From Ralstonia sp. UBA689 (GTDB lineage: Bacteria > Pseudomonadota > Gammaproteobacteria > Burkholderiales > Burkholderiaceae), in NCBI RefSeq assembly GCF_002298975.1, contig NZ_DBMV01000034.1, positions 4,687 through 68,686 of the forward strand: a stretch of DNA of 64,000 nt. The letters run 5' to 3'. The notes beneath the pieces are model-generated. The model was not told where the DNA came from, did no database searches, and was given only the letters and a program-made list of their open reading frames with translations. A program made the position numbers and the translations under genes. Shown in pieces: positions 17,779 through 26,680 of this stretch. Each line of letters starts with the position of its first letter. Within the stretch, counting starts at the first letter, position 1.

Positions 17779-18344
17779 TGCTGCGCCGATTGGGATGGAT
17801 CCTGGCCGCTGCGTTGGTGTTCGGCGCGGGCGGCATCGCCCAGGCGCGCAACACGCCGCCGGTGCTGGCGGCCAAGGGCACGGTGCAGGCTGCCTTCACG
17901 CCTGACGACGACATCGAAGGGCTGCTGGCCGATGTCATCGGCCAGGCTCGCCAGCAGGTGCTGGTACAGGCGTATCTGCTGTCGAACAAGGCGATCACGC
18001 GGGCGTTGCTGGCGGCGCATCAGCGCGGCGTGGATGTGCGCGTGCTGGCCGACCGCGAGCAGATGATGCGTGCAAACGGAAGCCGCGTGCCCGAGATCGC
18101 CAATGCGGGCATCCCCGTCTGGCTGGAGGTGCGCTACAAGAACGCGCACAACAAGGTCATCGTGATCGACCCGCACGGGCCGAATCCGGTGCTGGTGACC
18201 GGTAGCTTCAACTTCACGCAAACCGCGCAGCGCGGCAATGCCGAGAACGTGCTGATCGTGCGCGGCGATGCTGACCTCGCGCAGCGTTACGCAGCCAACT
18301 GGCAGAAGCACCTGGGCGATGCATTGCCCTATCGCACGCAGTGA
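17775..18344 (+). CDS. Exported phospholipase D-family nuclease
   Basis: 189 aa with a signal peptide (residues 1-25, LGWILAAALVFGAGGIAQAR) and one PLD active site: HNK at NAHNKVIVID followed by TGSFNFTQTAQRGNAENVL. That is a single HxKx4D-like motif, as in the dimeric Nuc endonuclease family. A short PLD-like lipase is the alternative. Likely periplasmic. The ATG at 17775 overlaps the methyltransferase stop by 4 bases, so it is co-translated. The first two codons are ATGATG; the second could also serve. Confidence 0.88.
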   Translation: MMLRRLGWILAAALVFGAGGIAQARNTPPVLAAKGTVQAAFTPDDDIEGLLADVIGQARQQVLVQAYLLSNKAITRALLAAHQRGVDVRVLADREQMMRANGSRVPEIANAGIPVWLEVRYKNAHNKVIVIDPHGPNPVLVTGSFNFTQTAQRGNAENVLIVRGDADLAQRYAANWQKHLGDALPYRTQ

Positions 18345-18369
18345 GCGCGCTCAATAGCCGGTGTCTCCG

Positions 18370-19734
18370 ATGAACGGATTGCCCCTGAACCACATCGCGC
18401 TCGGCCACATGATCGGTGACATCGTCAGCGATCTGGGTGGCCCGCGCTTTATCTGGCAACTCGTGGTGCTGGTGCTGCTGCTGGGCGTGGCCTGGCTGGC
18501 GGCACGACCGCTGGCGCGGCGCCTGCATGCGCGCCATGTGAACGACACGTTTGCGCAGCGTTTTGCATGGTCGAGCCTGGAGCGGGCGATGTTCCCGCTG
18601 ATCGGCTGGCTGCTGGTGCTGGGCGCGCGCTACGCGCTGGTCGGCGTCATGCCCATCAGCGTGTTCCGGCTGGCGGCGGTGCCGTTGTTCGGCCTGGCGA
18701 TGTTGTATCTCGCGTTTTACGTGCTGCGCCGCGTGCTGTCTGCCAGCGGCAACCTGCACGGCATGCTGGTGCTGGTCGAGCGCGTGCTGACCACGCTGAT
18801 GTGGGTCGGCATGGCGCTCTACGTGCTGGGTGTGCTGGGCGATGTGGTCGATTACCTGGAGAGCATCCAGTTCTCGATTGGCGGCAAGCAGAAGGTGAAC
18901 CTCGCGGCCATGTTGATGGCGGCGGTGTGGATCCTGCTCACCGTACTCATCGCGATGTGGTTCGGCTCGTGGCTGGATGGCCGCCTCTCGCGTTCCAAGG
19001 CCTTGGATGCGAACCTGAAAGTGGTGCTCTCGCGCGTGGCCCGCGCGGTGCTGCTGGTGGTGGCGTTGCTGCTGAGTCTGTCGCTGGTTGGGATCGACCT
19101 GACGGTGCTGTCGGTGTTTGGCGGTGCGCTGGGCGTGGGGCTGGGCTTTGGTCTGCAGAAGATCGCCAGCAACTACGTCTCAGGCTTCATCATCCTGCTC
19201 GAGCGCTCGCTCAAGCTGGGCGACCAGATCACGGTTAGCAACTTCACCGGCATCGTCACGCAGATCCGCACCCGCTACACCGTGGTGCGCAACGGCGACG
19301 GCGACACGCTGGTGCCGAACGAATTGATGGTCGCACAGGCCGTGCAGAACCATAACGAGCGCGGCACGGTGCGGGTGGCGGTGCGCGTGCAGGCTTCGTA
19401 TGCGGCCGATCCGGAGTCCGTGCTCGCGTTGCTGGTGCAATGCGCCGAGGGCGTCCCGCGCGTGCTGACCGAGCCGGCGCCGGCCGCGTTCATGGCCCTG
19501 TTTGCCGACAGCGGCATCGAATATGAACTGGGCGTGTGGATCAACGATCCGCATAACGGCAAGCTGGGGGTGCAGTCCGGCTTGAACCGGGCGATCTATC
19601 GTCGCTTCAAGGAAGCAGGCATCGAGATCCCATATCCGCAGCGTGAGGTGCGCGTGCTGGGGCCGCAGGCGCTGCGGCAGGGGGCTTCGGGTGATGTAGG
19701 CGCCCCATCAGCCAATCCATCCGCGTCGGCCTAG
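18370..19734 (+). CDS. MscS-family mechanosensitive channel
   Basis: 454 aa inner-membrane protein with about five or six N-terminal hydrophobic segments. The MscS pore region is LLLSLSLVGIDLTVLSVFGGALGVGLGFGLQ, whose Gly/Ala-rich helix is the TM3-type pore, followed by KIASNYVSGFIILLERSLKLGDQI and the beta domain. It probably releases solutes under osmotic downshock. It starts 25 bases after the nuclease stop; ATG 18370 is used, while GTG 18361 is in frame. No terminator is seen between it and the upstream operon. Confidence 0.92.
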   Translation: MNGLPLNHIALGHMIGDIVSDLGGPRFIWQLVVLVLLLGVAWLAARPLARRLHARHVNDTFAQRFAWSSLERAMFPLIGWLLVLGARYALVGVMPISVFRLAAVPLFGLAMLYLAFYVLRRVLSASGNLHGMLVLVERVLTTLMWVGMALYVLGVLGDVVDYLESIQFSIGGKQKVNLAAMLMAAVWILLTVLIAMWFGSWLDGRLSRSKALDANLKVVLSRVARAVLLVVALLLSLSLVGIDLTVLSVFGGALGVGLGFGLQKIASNYVSGFIILLERSLKLGDQITVSNFTGIVTQIRTRYTVVRNGDGDTLVPNELMVAQAVQNHNERGTVRVAVRVQASYAADPESVLALLVQCAEGVPRVLTEPAPAAFMALFADSGIEYELGVWINDPHNGKLGVQSGLNRAIYRRFKEAGIEIPYPQREVRVLGPQALRQGASGDVGAPSANPSASA

Positions 19735-19812
19735 CACTTCTCGCCAGGAACGATGCCCTTTGTTTTCGGTCAAATTGGCGGTTTTCCCCCATGGATTAGA
19801 AGGGGTATTCGG

Positions 19813-20095
19813 TTAAAATGCCGGGTGCTCCCATAAAGGATCAGACGGCGCCGTCGCAATGATTTCCACTTGCGGCAAAGCACCGCAGATATCTTGCATT
19901 GCGCAGGGGCGGAGGTCATATGACCGGTGCGGCTGGAAGCCCACCGATGTGACGCGCAAGCCGGGTGCCCGCACCCGATCCCCGCCAAGACGACCCGCTG
20001 TCGTGATCCTGCGACAGCGGATGGCCTGAAGAGGCAGCATCGTCACTTTCGACTTAGGCTGCCTCAATCACCCCGAGTTGACCACGGAGAACACT
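19813..20095 (+). promoter_or_regulatory. Highly structured leader / possible ncRNA upstream of the desaturase gene
   Basis: A -10-like TTAAAAT (19813-19819) is followed by about 270 nt with at least six perfect inverted repeats: GACGGC-GCCGTC (19844-19855), TGCGG/CCGCA (19871-19887), GGTCAT-ATGACC (19914-19925), CGGGTG-cccg-CACCCG (19962-19977), CCGCTGTCG/CGACAGCGG (19995-20020) and GAGGCAGC/GCTGCCTC (20031-20065). The last stem ends 20 nt before the GGAGA ribosome site at 20086. No T-tract follows it. I do not recognise a known riboswitch or ncRNA. It could be a thermosensing leader or an independent small RNA. Confidence 0.5.
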
Positions 20096-21286
20096 TTGAT
20101 CGACTCCTTCCTGAATTTCCTTGCCAACGGCACGCTGGACTGGGCCTGGTGGCAAATCCTGATCTTTACGCTGGTGGTGACTCACATCACCATCGCGAGC
20201 GTCACCATCTTCCTGCACCGCTGCCAGGCGCACCGTGCGCTGGACGTGCATCCCATCGCCGGGCATTTCTTCCGCTTCTGGCTGTGGCTGACCACCGGCA
20301 TGGTCACCAAGGAATGGACCGCTATCCACCGTAAGCACCACGCCAAGTGCGAGACCGAAGACGACCCGCACAGCCCGCAGACGCGTGGCATCCGCAAGGT
20401 TCTGTTCGAAGGCGCCGAGCTGTACCGCGCCGAGGCCAAGAATACGGAAACCATCCAGAAGTTCGGCCACGGTACGCCGGATGACTGGATCGAGCACAAC
20501 CTGTATTCCAAGTTCACCTGGCAGGGCGTCGGCCTGATGCTGATCCTGGACGTGCTGATGTTCGGCGCGCTCGGCCTGACAGTGTGGGCGGTGCAGATGC
20601 TGTGGATCCCGATCCACGCCGCCGGCATCATCAACGGCCTGGGCCACTACTGGGGTTATCGCAATTTCGACTGCGAAGACGCTTCGACCAACGTGTCGCC
20701 GTGGGGCATCATCATCGGCGGCGAAGAGCTGCACAACAACCACCACACGTATGCCACGTCGGCCAAGTTCTCGGTCAAGTGGTACGAGTTCGACATCGGC
20801 TGGGGCTACATCCGCGCGCTGGAGATTATCGGTCTGGCCAAGGTCAAGAAAGTGGCGCCAAAGGCACGCTTTGGCGATGTAAAGCCGGTCGACCAGAACA
20901 CGCTGGAAGCCATCATCGCCAACCGCTACGACGTGATGGCTCGCTACGCCAAGACCGTCAAGGCTGCCTACCGTCAGGAACTGGCCAAGCTGAAGGAGTC
21001 GCGCGATGTTGAATACCGTGCGCTGAAGCCGGCCCGCAAGTGGTTCCACCGCGACGAGGCCAAGCTGGGCGCACCACAGCGCGAACAGCTCTCGCAGATT
21101 GTCTCGGATCATTCCTCGTTGCACACCTTTGTGGAAATGCGTCGTGAGCTGGGTGCCCTGTGGAGTCGTTCGAACGCCACGCGTGAGCAACTGTTGAATC
21201 AACTGCAGGATTGGTGCAAGCGCGCCGAGGAAAGCGGCATCCACGCGCTGCAGGAATTTGCCCAGCGTCTGCGCCGTTACGCCTGA
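20096..21286 (+). CDS. Acyl-CoA/fatty acid desaturase
   Basis: Membrane di-iron desaturase introducing a double bond into fatty acyl chains. 396 aa. Three histidine boxes: HRCQAHRALD (HxxxxH type), HRKHH (HxxHH) and ELHNNHHTY (HxxHH). Four hydrophobic segments lie around them, as in delta-9 type desaturases. The C-terminal third is hydrophilic and helical. The start is ambiguous: TTG at 20096 has a GGAGA site 5 bases upstream and is preferred, while TTG at 20078 adds six residues. The long structured leader suggests post-transcriptional control, perhaps by temperature (inference). Confidence 0.92.
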   Translation: MIDSFLNFLANGTLDWAWWQILIFTLVVTHITIASVTIFLHRCQAHRALDVHPIAGHFFRFWLWLTTGMVTKEWTAIHRKHHAKCETEDDPHSPQTRGIRKVLFEGAELYRAEAKNTETIQKFGHGTPDDWIEHNLYSKFTWQGVGLMLILDVLMFGALGLTVWAVQMLWIPIHAAGIINGLGHYWGYRNFDCEDASTNVSPWGIIIGGEELHNNHHTYATSAKFSVKWYEFDIGWGYIRALEIIGLAKVKKVAPKARFGDVKPVDQNTLEAIIANRYDVMARYAKTVKAAYRQELAKLKESRDVEYRALKPARKWFHRDEAKLGAPQREQLSQIVSDHSSLHTFVEMRRELGALWSRSNATREQLLNQLQDWCKRAEESGIHALQEFAQRLRRYA

Positions 21287-21305
21287 TCTGGTTGTTTCAT
21301 AGGTG

Positions 21306-21336
21306 AAGCCCCGCTCCGCAGCGGGGCTTTTCTTTT
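21306..21336 (+). terminator. Intrinsic terminator after the desaturase gene
   Basis: AAGCCCCGCT-ccgc-AGCGGGGCTT followed by TTCTTTT, 20 bases after the stop codon. Confidence 0.9.
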
Positions 21337-21464
21337 GGGTAAACTGCCCCAACTCATACTTTCAACAAGCCGCGACAAAGCATCGCGGTGCGAGTCCTCC
21401 TCACACGCCGTCCGTTTCATTGCCACGCCAGCTTCTTGGCGTTCTACCGGACGGGGAGACCACC

Positions 21465-22622
21465 ATGGAAACCCACATCAAGACGGTTGAATTCGAGCGC
21501 CCGGACATGCTCGCCGAGGCGCAATCCGGTGCCAATTGTGTCGCCCACGCCTGGGCCAAAGTGCCGCCCGTGCTGTCGCGTGAAGAGCGCGACGAACTGA
21601 AGGCCCGCATCAAGCGCCTGCTCAAGGAACGTGAGGCCGTGCTGGTCGCGCACTATTACGTCGATGCCGATCTGCAGGATCTGGCCGAAGAAACGGGCGG
21701 TTGCGTTTCGGATTCGCTGGAGATGGCGCGCTTCGGCCGTGACCATTCAGCCAAGACGCTGGTGGTGGCGGGCGTGCGCTTCATGGGCGAGACCGCCAAG
21801 ATACTCAGCCCTGAAAAAACCGTGCTGATGCCGGATCTGGAGGCAACCTGCTCGCTGGACCTGGGCTGCCCGCCGGACGAGTTTGCCGCCTTCTGCGACG
21901 CGCACCCGGACCGTACGGTGGTCGTCTATGCCAATACCAGCGCCGCCGTGAAGGCGCGCGCGGACTGGATGGTGACGTCGTCCATCGGGCTGAAGATCGT
22001 GCAGCACCTGCATGCACAGGGCAAGAAGATCCTGTGGGCGCCGGACCGCCATCTTGGCAGCTACATCCAGAAGCAGACCGGCGCCGACATGCTGCTGTGG
22101 CAGGGTTCGTGCCTCGTCCACGATGAATTCAAGGGTGTGGAGCTGGACCTGCTGCGCGCCGAGTATCCGAACGCGAAGATTCTCGTGCACCCGGAATCGC
22201 CGGAATCGGTGGTGGCGCAGGCGGATGTGGTGGGTTCGACCTCGCAACTGATCGCGGCGGCGCAGTCTTTGTCTGCGCAGGAGTTCATTGTCGCCACCGA
22301 CAACGGCATCCTGCACAAGATGCGCATGGCTGCGCCCGGCAAGCGCTTCATCGAAGCACCGACCGCCGGCAACAGCGCCACGTGTAAGAGTTGCGCGCAT
22401 TGCCCGTGGATGGCGATGAACGCACTGACCAACCTTGCCGAAGTGCTGGAAACCGGCCGCAATGAAATTCACGTCGATCCGGCCATCGGTCAGCAGGCCG
22501 TGGTCTGCATCGACCGCATGCTCGACTTTGCCGCGCGCGAGAAAGCCGCGGTCCGGCCGCAGGGCAGCGATCTGGCAGCGGCGGCCAATGCGCAACTCTT
22601 TCAAGGAATCGGCCCGGCATGA
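21465..22622 (+). CDS. nadA: Quinolinate synthase
   Basis: Condenses iminoaspartate with dihydroxyacetone phosphate to quinolinate in de novo NAD synthesis. 385 aa, an oxygen-sensitive 4Fe-4S enzyme. The conserved core includes LVAHYYVDADLQDLAEETGG, MLPDLEA-like MPDLEATCSLDLGCP and GSCLVHDEF, plus the C-terminal cysteine cluster TCKSCAHCPWMAMN. The start at 21465 has the ribosome site GGGGAGA. The open frame begins further upstream without support. It is coupled to nadC by a 4-base overlap. Confidence 0.97.
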   Translation: METHIKTVEFERPDMLAEAQSGANCVAHAWAKVPPVLSREERDELKARIKRLLKEREAVLVAHYYVDADLQDLAEETGGCVSDSLEMARFGRDHSAKTLVVAGVRFMGETAKILSPEKTVLMPDLEATCSLDLGCPPDEFAAFCDAHPDRTVVVYANTSAAVKARADWMVTSSIGLKIVQHLHAQGKKILWAPDRHLGSYIQKQTGADMLLWQGSCLVHDEFKGVELDLLRAEYPNAKILVHPESPESVVAQADVVGSTSQLIAAAQSLSAQEFIVATDNGILHKMRMAAPGKRFIEAPTAGNSATCKSCAHCPWMAMNALTNLAEVLETGRNEIHVDPAIGQQAVVCIDRMLDFAAREKAAVRPQGSDLAAAANAQLFQGIGPA

Positions 22623-23506
22623 CGACAACCCAGATGAGCGCAAGCACAGCGCAGGCAATTTTTGACAGCTTCGGTTCCGCGCTGCGCGAAGCGCTGGCCG
22701 CCAATGTGGCCACGGCCATTGCCGAGGATGTCGGCACGGGGGATCGCACCGGCTTGCTGGTTCCTGCCGATCGTCATGCGCGTGCGCGCGTGATCGTGCG
22801 CGAGCGTGCCGTGCTGTGCGGCACGCCGTGGTTCGAGGCATGCATGCGCGCCGTCGACCCGACGCTGCGCGTGACGTGGCGCCAGCAGGAGGGGGACCGC
22901 ATGGCGCCCGACTCGTTGGTGTGCGAGGTCGAAGGCCCGGCGCGGTCGCTGCTGACCGCTGAGCGCCCGTCGCTGAACTTCCTGCAGTTGCTCTCCGGTG
23001 TGGCAACTGCCACCGCGCGTTATGCCGAGATCATCGCCGGCACGCGCGCTCGCGTGCTCGACACGCGCAAGACGCTGCCGGGTCTGCGTCTGGCGCAGAA
23101 GTATGCGGTGCGCATCGGCGGCGGTGAGAACCAGCGCCTGGCGCTGTATGACGGCATCCTGATCAAGGAAAACCACATCGCAGCGGCCGGAGGCGTGACG
23201 GCGGCCCTGCGTGCGGCACAGGCGTTGAATGCCGGTGTGCCGATCCAGGTTGAGGTGGAAACGCTCACCCAGCTCGATGAAGCGCTGGCGGCGGGCGCCA
23301 CGTCCGTGCTGCTCGATAACTTCGACACGCCCGCCATGCGCGAGGCCGTGCGGGTGACGGCGGGCAGGGCGCTGCTGGAGGTGTCCGGCGGCGTGAACAT
23401 CGACACGATCCGCGCGTTTGCCGAGACGGGCGTGGACCGTATTTCCGTCGGCGCGCTCACGAAGGACGTGCGCGCGACCGACTACTCGCTGCGGATTGTG
23501 GAATAG
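22619..23506 (+). CDS. nadC: Nicotinate-nucleotide pyrophosphorylase (carboxylating)
   Basis: Quinolinate phosphoribosyltransferase: quinolinate plus PRPP gives nicotinate mononucleotide, the step after NadA. 295 aa. Family motifs are AEDVGTGDRTG, LNFLQLLSGVATAT, VLDTRKTLPGLRLAQKYAV, GGGENQRLALYDGILIKENH and the C-terminal LEVSGGVNIDTIRAFAETGVD. It overlaps nadA by ATGA. Its stop lies 3 bases from the stop of convergent nadB, so transcripts must read into each other unless stopped by another mechanism. Confidence 0.98.
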   Translation: MTTTQMSASTAQAIFDSFGSALREALAANVATAIAEDVGTGDRTGLLVPADRHARARVIVRERAVLCGTPWFEACMRAVDPTLRVTWRQQEGDRMAPDSLVCEVEGPARSLLTAERPSLNFLQLLSGVATATARYAEIIAGTRARVLDTRKTLPGLRLAQKYAVRIGGGENQRLALYDGILIKENHIAAAGGVTAALRAAQALNAGVPIQVEVETLTQLDEALAAGATSVLLDNFDTPAMREAVRVTAGRALLEVSGGVNIDTIRAFAETGVDRISVGALTKDVRATDYSLRIVE

Positions 23507-23509
23507 GCC

Positions 23510-25111
23510 TTAGCGCTTGCGCGCGATCTGCCGATGGGTCGGCTGCATGACCGTCGGCAGGGCCTTGGGCAGCGTCTCGGGGTAGTCGCGCGAGAAATGC
23601 AGGCCGCGGCTCTCATGCCGTGACAGCGCGCTGTCGACAATGAGCGAAGCGACCTCAACGAGGTTGCGCAGCTCCAGCAAGTCGTGGCTCACGCGGAAAT
23701 TGGCGTAGTACTCAGTAATTTCTTCGCGTAGCAGGGCAATGCGATGCTGCGCGCGCTCCAGCCGCTTGTTCGTGCGCACGATGCCGACGTAGTTCCACAT
23801 CATGCGGCGCAGCTCGTCCCAGTTGTGCGAGACGACGACTTCCTCGTCGGCATCGGTTACGCGACTCTCATCCCACGCCGGCACGTGCACGGCAGTCGGC
23901 TTCGATTGCGGCTGGGCGAGGATGTCCTCCGCCGTGCCGCGTCCGATCACCATGCATTCCAAGAGTGAATTGCTCGCCAGCCGGTTGGCGCCGTGCAGGC
24001 CGGTGTAGGCTGTCTCGCCCACGGCGTATAGGCCGGCGATATCCGTGCGGCCGAGATGGTCCGTCACCACGCCGCCGCATGTGTAGTGCGCTGCCGGCAC
24101 GACCGGAATCGGCTGGCGCGTGATGTCGATGCCCAGCTCCAGGCAGCGCGCCATGATGGTCGGGAAGTGCTCCTTGAGGAATGCGGGGCTCTGATGACTG
24201 ATGTCGAGGTAGACACAGTCCAGGCCGCGCTTCTTCATCTCGAAGTCGATGGCGCGGGCAACGATGTCGCGTGGGGCCAGCTCTGCGCGCTCGTCGTGTG
24301 CGGGCATGAAACGCGTACCGTCGGGCAGGACCAGTTTGCCGCCTTCGCCGCGTACCGCCTCGGTAATCAGGAAGGACTTGGCGAACGGGTGATACAGGCA
24401 AGTCGGGTGGAACTGGATGAACTCCATGTTCGCCACGCGGCAGCCCGCGCGCCATGCCATGGCGATGCCGTCACCGCTGGCCGTGTCGGGGTTCGTCGTA
24501 TAGAGATAGACCTTGCCCGCGCCGCCGGTGGCCATCACGGTGTGTTCCGCCGTGAGTGTTTTCACGCGGCCGCTCTCGCAATCGAGCACGTATAGGCCGT
24601 GGCAGCGCATGCCGGGCAGCCCCAGCTTCGCGTCGGTAATCAGGTCGATCGCGAAGTGGTCTTCCAGCAGCGTGATGTTCGGGTGATTGCGCACTTTCTC
24701 CACCAGCGTCGTCACCACGGCATGGCCGGTGGCGTCCGCTGCGTGGATGATGCGGCGGTGGCGGTGGCCGCCTTCGCGCGTGAGGTGGAAGCCGAGTTCG
24801 GCCTGTTCGTCGCGCGTAAAGGGCACGCCGTGGCCGATCAGCCATTCGATGGCCGAGCGCCCGTTCTCGACGATGTAGCGTGTGGCCGCTTCGTCGCACA
24901 GCCCAGCGCCGGCGATGAGCGTGTCGTCGACGTGCTCATCATGGCTGTCGCCGGAATCGAGCACAGCGGCAATGCCGCCCTGTGCCCAGTCGCTGGCGCC
25001 TTCCGGCAGGCTGCGTTTGCTGATGACGACCACGCGGCGGTGATCGGCGAGGTGCAGGGCGACGGTCAGGCCCGCCAGGCCGCTGCCGACGACGGCAACA
25101 TCGAAATTCAT
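23510..25111 (-). CDS. nadB: L-aspartate oxidase
   Basis: FAD-dependent oxidation of L-aspartate to iminoaspartate, the substrate of NadA. 533 aa. N-terminal FAD-binding VAVVGSGLAGLTVALHLAD, the flavin loop SKRSLPEGASDWAQGGIAA and the substrate-capping region GGEGGHRHRR-like REGGHRHRRIIHA, with catalytic-type HPTCLYHP, are all present. The C-terminal helical domain contains MWNYVGIVR. Together with nadA and nadC it completes the aspartate route to nicotinate mononucleotide. It is on the opposite strand, so regulation is likely separate. Confidence 0.97.
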   Translation of the reverse strand: MNFDVAVVGSGLAGLTVALHLADHRRVVVISKRSLPEGASDWAQGGIAAVLDSGDSHDEHVDDTLIAGAGLCDEAATRYIVENGRSAIEWLIGHGVPFTRDEQAELGFHLTREGGHRHRRIIHAADATGHAVVTTLVEKVRNHPNITLLEDHFAIDLITDAKLGLPGMRCHGLYVLDCESGRVKTLTAEHTVMATGGAGKVYLYTTNPDTASGDGIAMAWRAGCRVANMEFIQFHPTCLYHPFAKSFLITEAVRGEGGKLVLPDGTRFMPAHDERAELAPRDIVARAIDFEMKKRGLDCVYLDISHQSPAFLKEHFPTIMARCLELGIDITRQPIPVVPAAHYTCGGVVTDHLGRTDIAGLYAVGETAYTGLHGANRLASNSLLECMVIGRGTAEDILAQPQSKPTAVHVPAWDESRVTDADEEVVVSHNWDELRRMMWNYVGIVRTNKRLERAQHRIALLREEITEYYANFRVSHDLLELRNLVEVASLIVDSALSRHESRGLHFSRDYPETLPKALPTVMQPTHRQIARKR

Positions 25112-25214
25112 GGAAAGTGCGAGACGCGAGGCAAACGCGGCTGCCGGATAGCACAGTCGCGTGTCAATGGGAAAGACAGGCAGTGTACACCGCAGCTCAC
25201 GCCCTGCGCAGACA

Positions 25215-25242
25215 ACAAAAAACCCGCCGTGGGGCGGGTTTC
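25215..25242 (-). terminator. Intrinsic terminator after rpmG
   Basis: On the minus strand AACCCGCC-ccac-GGCGGGTT is followed by TTTTGTTGT, about 60 bases past the rpmG stop. Confidence 0.75.
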
Positions 25243-25300
25243 TCGGTGCCGGTCCATGTTAGCGATGGACGGGCGGAAACAAGGCAGGTATCCGTGAGGA

Positions 25301-25471
25301 TTACTTGATCTTGGTTTCCTTGTAAGCGACGTGCTTGCGGGCGACGGGATCGAACTTCATGATCTCCATCTTTTCCGGCTTGGTGCGCTTGTTCTTGGTG
25401 GTCGTGTAGAAATGACCCGTACCTGCGGTCGATTCCAGCTTGATCTTGTCGCGTCCGCCTTTGCTGGCCAT
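25301..25471 (-). CDS. rpmG: 50S ribosomal protein L33
   Basis: Small basic ribosomal protein of 56 aa: MASKGGRDKIKLESTAGTG, then FYTTTKNKRTKPEKMEIMKF. It is the cysteine-free L33 type, lacking the CxxC zinc pairs seen in paralogues of other phyla. It is 13 bases downstream of rpmB on the same strand, the standard rpmB-rpmG operon. A ribosome site (AGGAG) overlaps the gap before the start. Confidence 0.97.
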   Translation of the reverse strand: MASKGGRDKIKLESTAGTGHFYTTTKNKRTKPEKMEIMKFDPVARKHVAYKETKIK

Positions 25472-25484
25472 GATGAACTCCTAG

Positions 25485-25718
25485 TTAGACTTCGCCGCGT
25501 GCGCGCAGATCCACGAGCACTTCGTCGATGCCTTTTTTATCGATCAGGCGCAGACCGGCGTTCGAGACGCGCAGGCTCACCCAGCGGTTTTCGGACTCGA
25601 CCCAGAAGCGGCGGTTCTGCAGGTTCGGCAGAAAACGGCGCTTGGTCTTGTTGTTTGCGTGGGAAACGTTGTTGCCGACCATCGGCCCTTTCCCGGTCAC
25701 TTGACAGACGCGTGCCAT
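25485..25718 (-). CDS. rpmB: 50S ribosomal protein L28
   Basis: 77 aa ribosomal protein starting MARVCQVTGKGPMVGNNVSH, with basic NKTKRRFLPNLQ and C-terminal GLRLIDKKGIDEVL, the full L28 family. It has no CxxC zinc pair. First gene of rpmB-rpmG, with a strong promoter upstream (25825-25854). AGGAG precedes the start. Confidence 0.98.
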   Translation of the reverse strand: MARVCQVTGKGPMVGNNVSHANNKTKRRFLPNLQNRRFWVESENRWVSLRVSNAGLRLIDKKGIDEVLVDLRARGEV

Positions 25719-25824
25719 GGAGCACTCCTAACTTGATTCGTATGACTACAGTTTGCGACCGGGCGCGAGGACTCGGGCCATGCGCAGCGCCACTGTAGAG
25801 GTGGGACACTTCAGCGAAACGCGG

Positions 25825-25854
25825 ATTATACACACAAAACCGCTGTCAAATCAA
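25825..25854 (-). promoter_or_regulatory. Promoter of rpmB-rpmG
   Basis: Minus strand: TATAAT (25825-25830), perfect consensus, with TTGATT (25849-25854) at 18-bp spacing. A perfect TTGACA overlaps at 25844-25849 but is only 13 bp away. The start is predicted near 25818, giving a leader of about 100 nt before L28. Confidence 0.65.
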
Positions 25855-25890
25855 CGAGATCGATGAATTGCTGACTGAGCGGCGTCGGCG

Positions 25891-26565
25891 CTACATCTTG
25901 CCGTGCTCCAGGAAGCCGTAAACCGTGGTGCGGCCAACGATCATGTGATCCAGGACCATCACGTCGAGAAGCGCCAGCGCGCGGCACAGTTCGCGGGTCA
26001 GGGTGATGTCGGATTGGCTGGGTTCGGCGTGGCCGGTGGGGTGATTGTGGGCCAGGATGACTGCCGCCGCATTGTGATGTAACGCGCGCTTGGCGATCTC
26101 ACGCGGGTAGACGCGGGCTTCCGTCAGCGTGCCTCGAAAGAGTTCTTCCCACGCAATCAGCCGGTGTCGCACGTCCAGGAACAGGCAGGCGAACACCTCG
26201 TGCGGGCGGTGGCCGAGCGTCAAGCGAAGGAAGTCCTTCACGCTTTGCGGAGATTCGAAAGCCTGGCCGTGGGTGATGTCTTCCTTGAGCGCGCGTCGAG
26301 CCACCTCCAGGAGTGCGTGCAATTGCGCGTACTTGGCCGGCCCCATGCCGTTGATCGACGAAAATTCTTGTTGTGACGCGTGGCACAGTCGCCCGAGCGA
26401 GCCGAAATGTGTGAGCAGCTCGCGCGCCAGATCGACCGCGCTTTTGCCCGGCATGCCCACGCGCAGGAAGATGGCCAGGAGTTCGGCGTCGGACAGCGCG
26501 GCCGGGCCGTGGGCGAGCAGCTTTTCTCGAGGCCGCTCGTGGGCGGGCCAGTCAACGATTGCCAT
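25891..26565 (-). CDS. radC: RadC-family JAB domain protein
   Basis: 224 aa. An N-terminal helix-hairpin-helix-like domain with UPF0758 signature (RPREKLLAHGPAALSDAELL, SINGMGPAKYAQL) is followed by a C-terminal JAB/MPN metalloprotease-like domain. Metal-ligand motif: ILAHNHPTGHAEPSQSD (HxHx7-10D). The historic DNA-repair role of RadC is doubtful and its biochemical activity is unproven. Single gene, with the divergent FKBP gene close by. It is a chromosomal full-length member, not a plasmid-borne short JAB form. Confidence 0.95.
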   Translation of the reverse strand: MAIVDWPAHERPREKLLAHGPAALSDAELLAIFLRVGMPGKSAVDLARELLTHFGSLGRLCHASQQEFSSINGMGPAKYAQLHALLEVARRALKEDITHGQAFESPQSVKDFLRLTLGHRPHEVFACLFLDVRHRLIAWEELFRGTLTEARVYPREIAKRALHHNAAAVILAHNHPTGHAEPSQSDITLTRELCRALALLDVMVLDHMIVGRTTVYGFLEHGKM

Positions 26566-26680
26566 ATTTGAGATTGGACAAGAGGGCGCTGGTTACCGGT
26601 GTGCGGTGCGCGCCGTGCCAGCGGCCCGGAAGGGGGCTGACGTACAATAACGGGTTACTTTCTTGTCAAGCGGGTTGAGC

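Noticed and set aside
19813..20095. 6S RNA, cobalamin, SAM, fluoride or c-di-GMP riboswitch at this leader
   Set aside because: None of the conserved core sequences I know for these RNAs is present; kept as an unknown structured leader.
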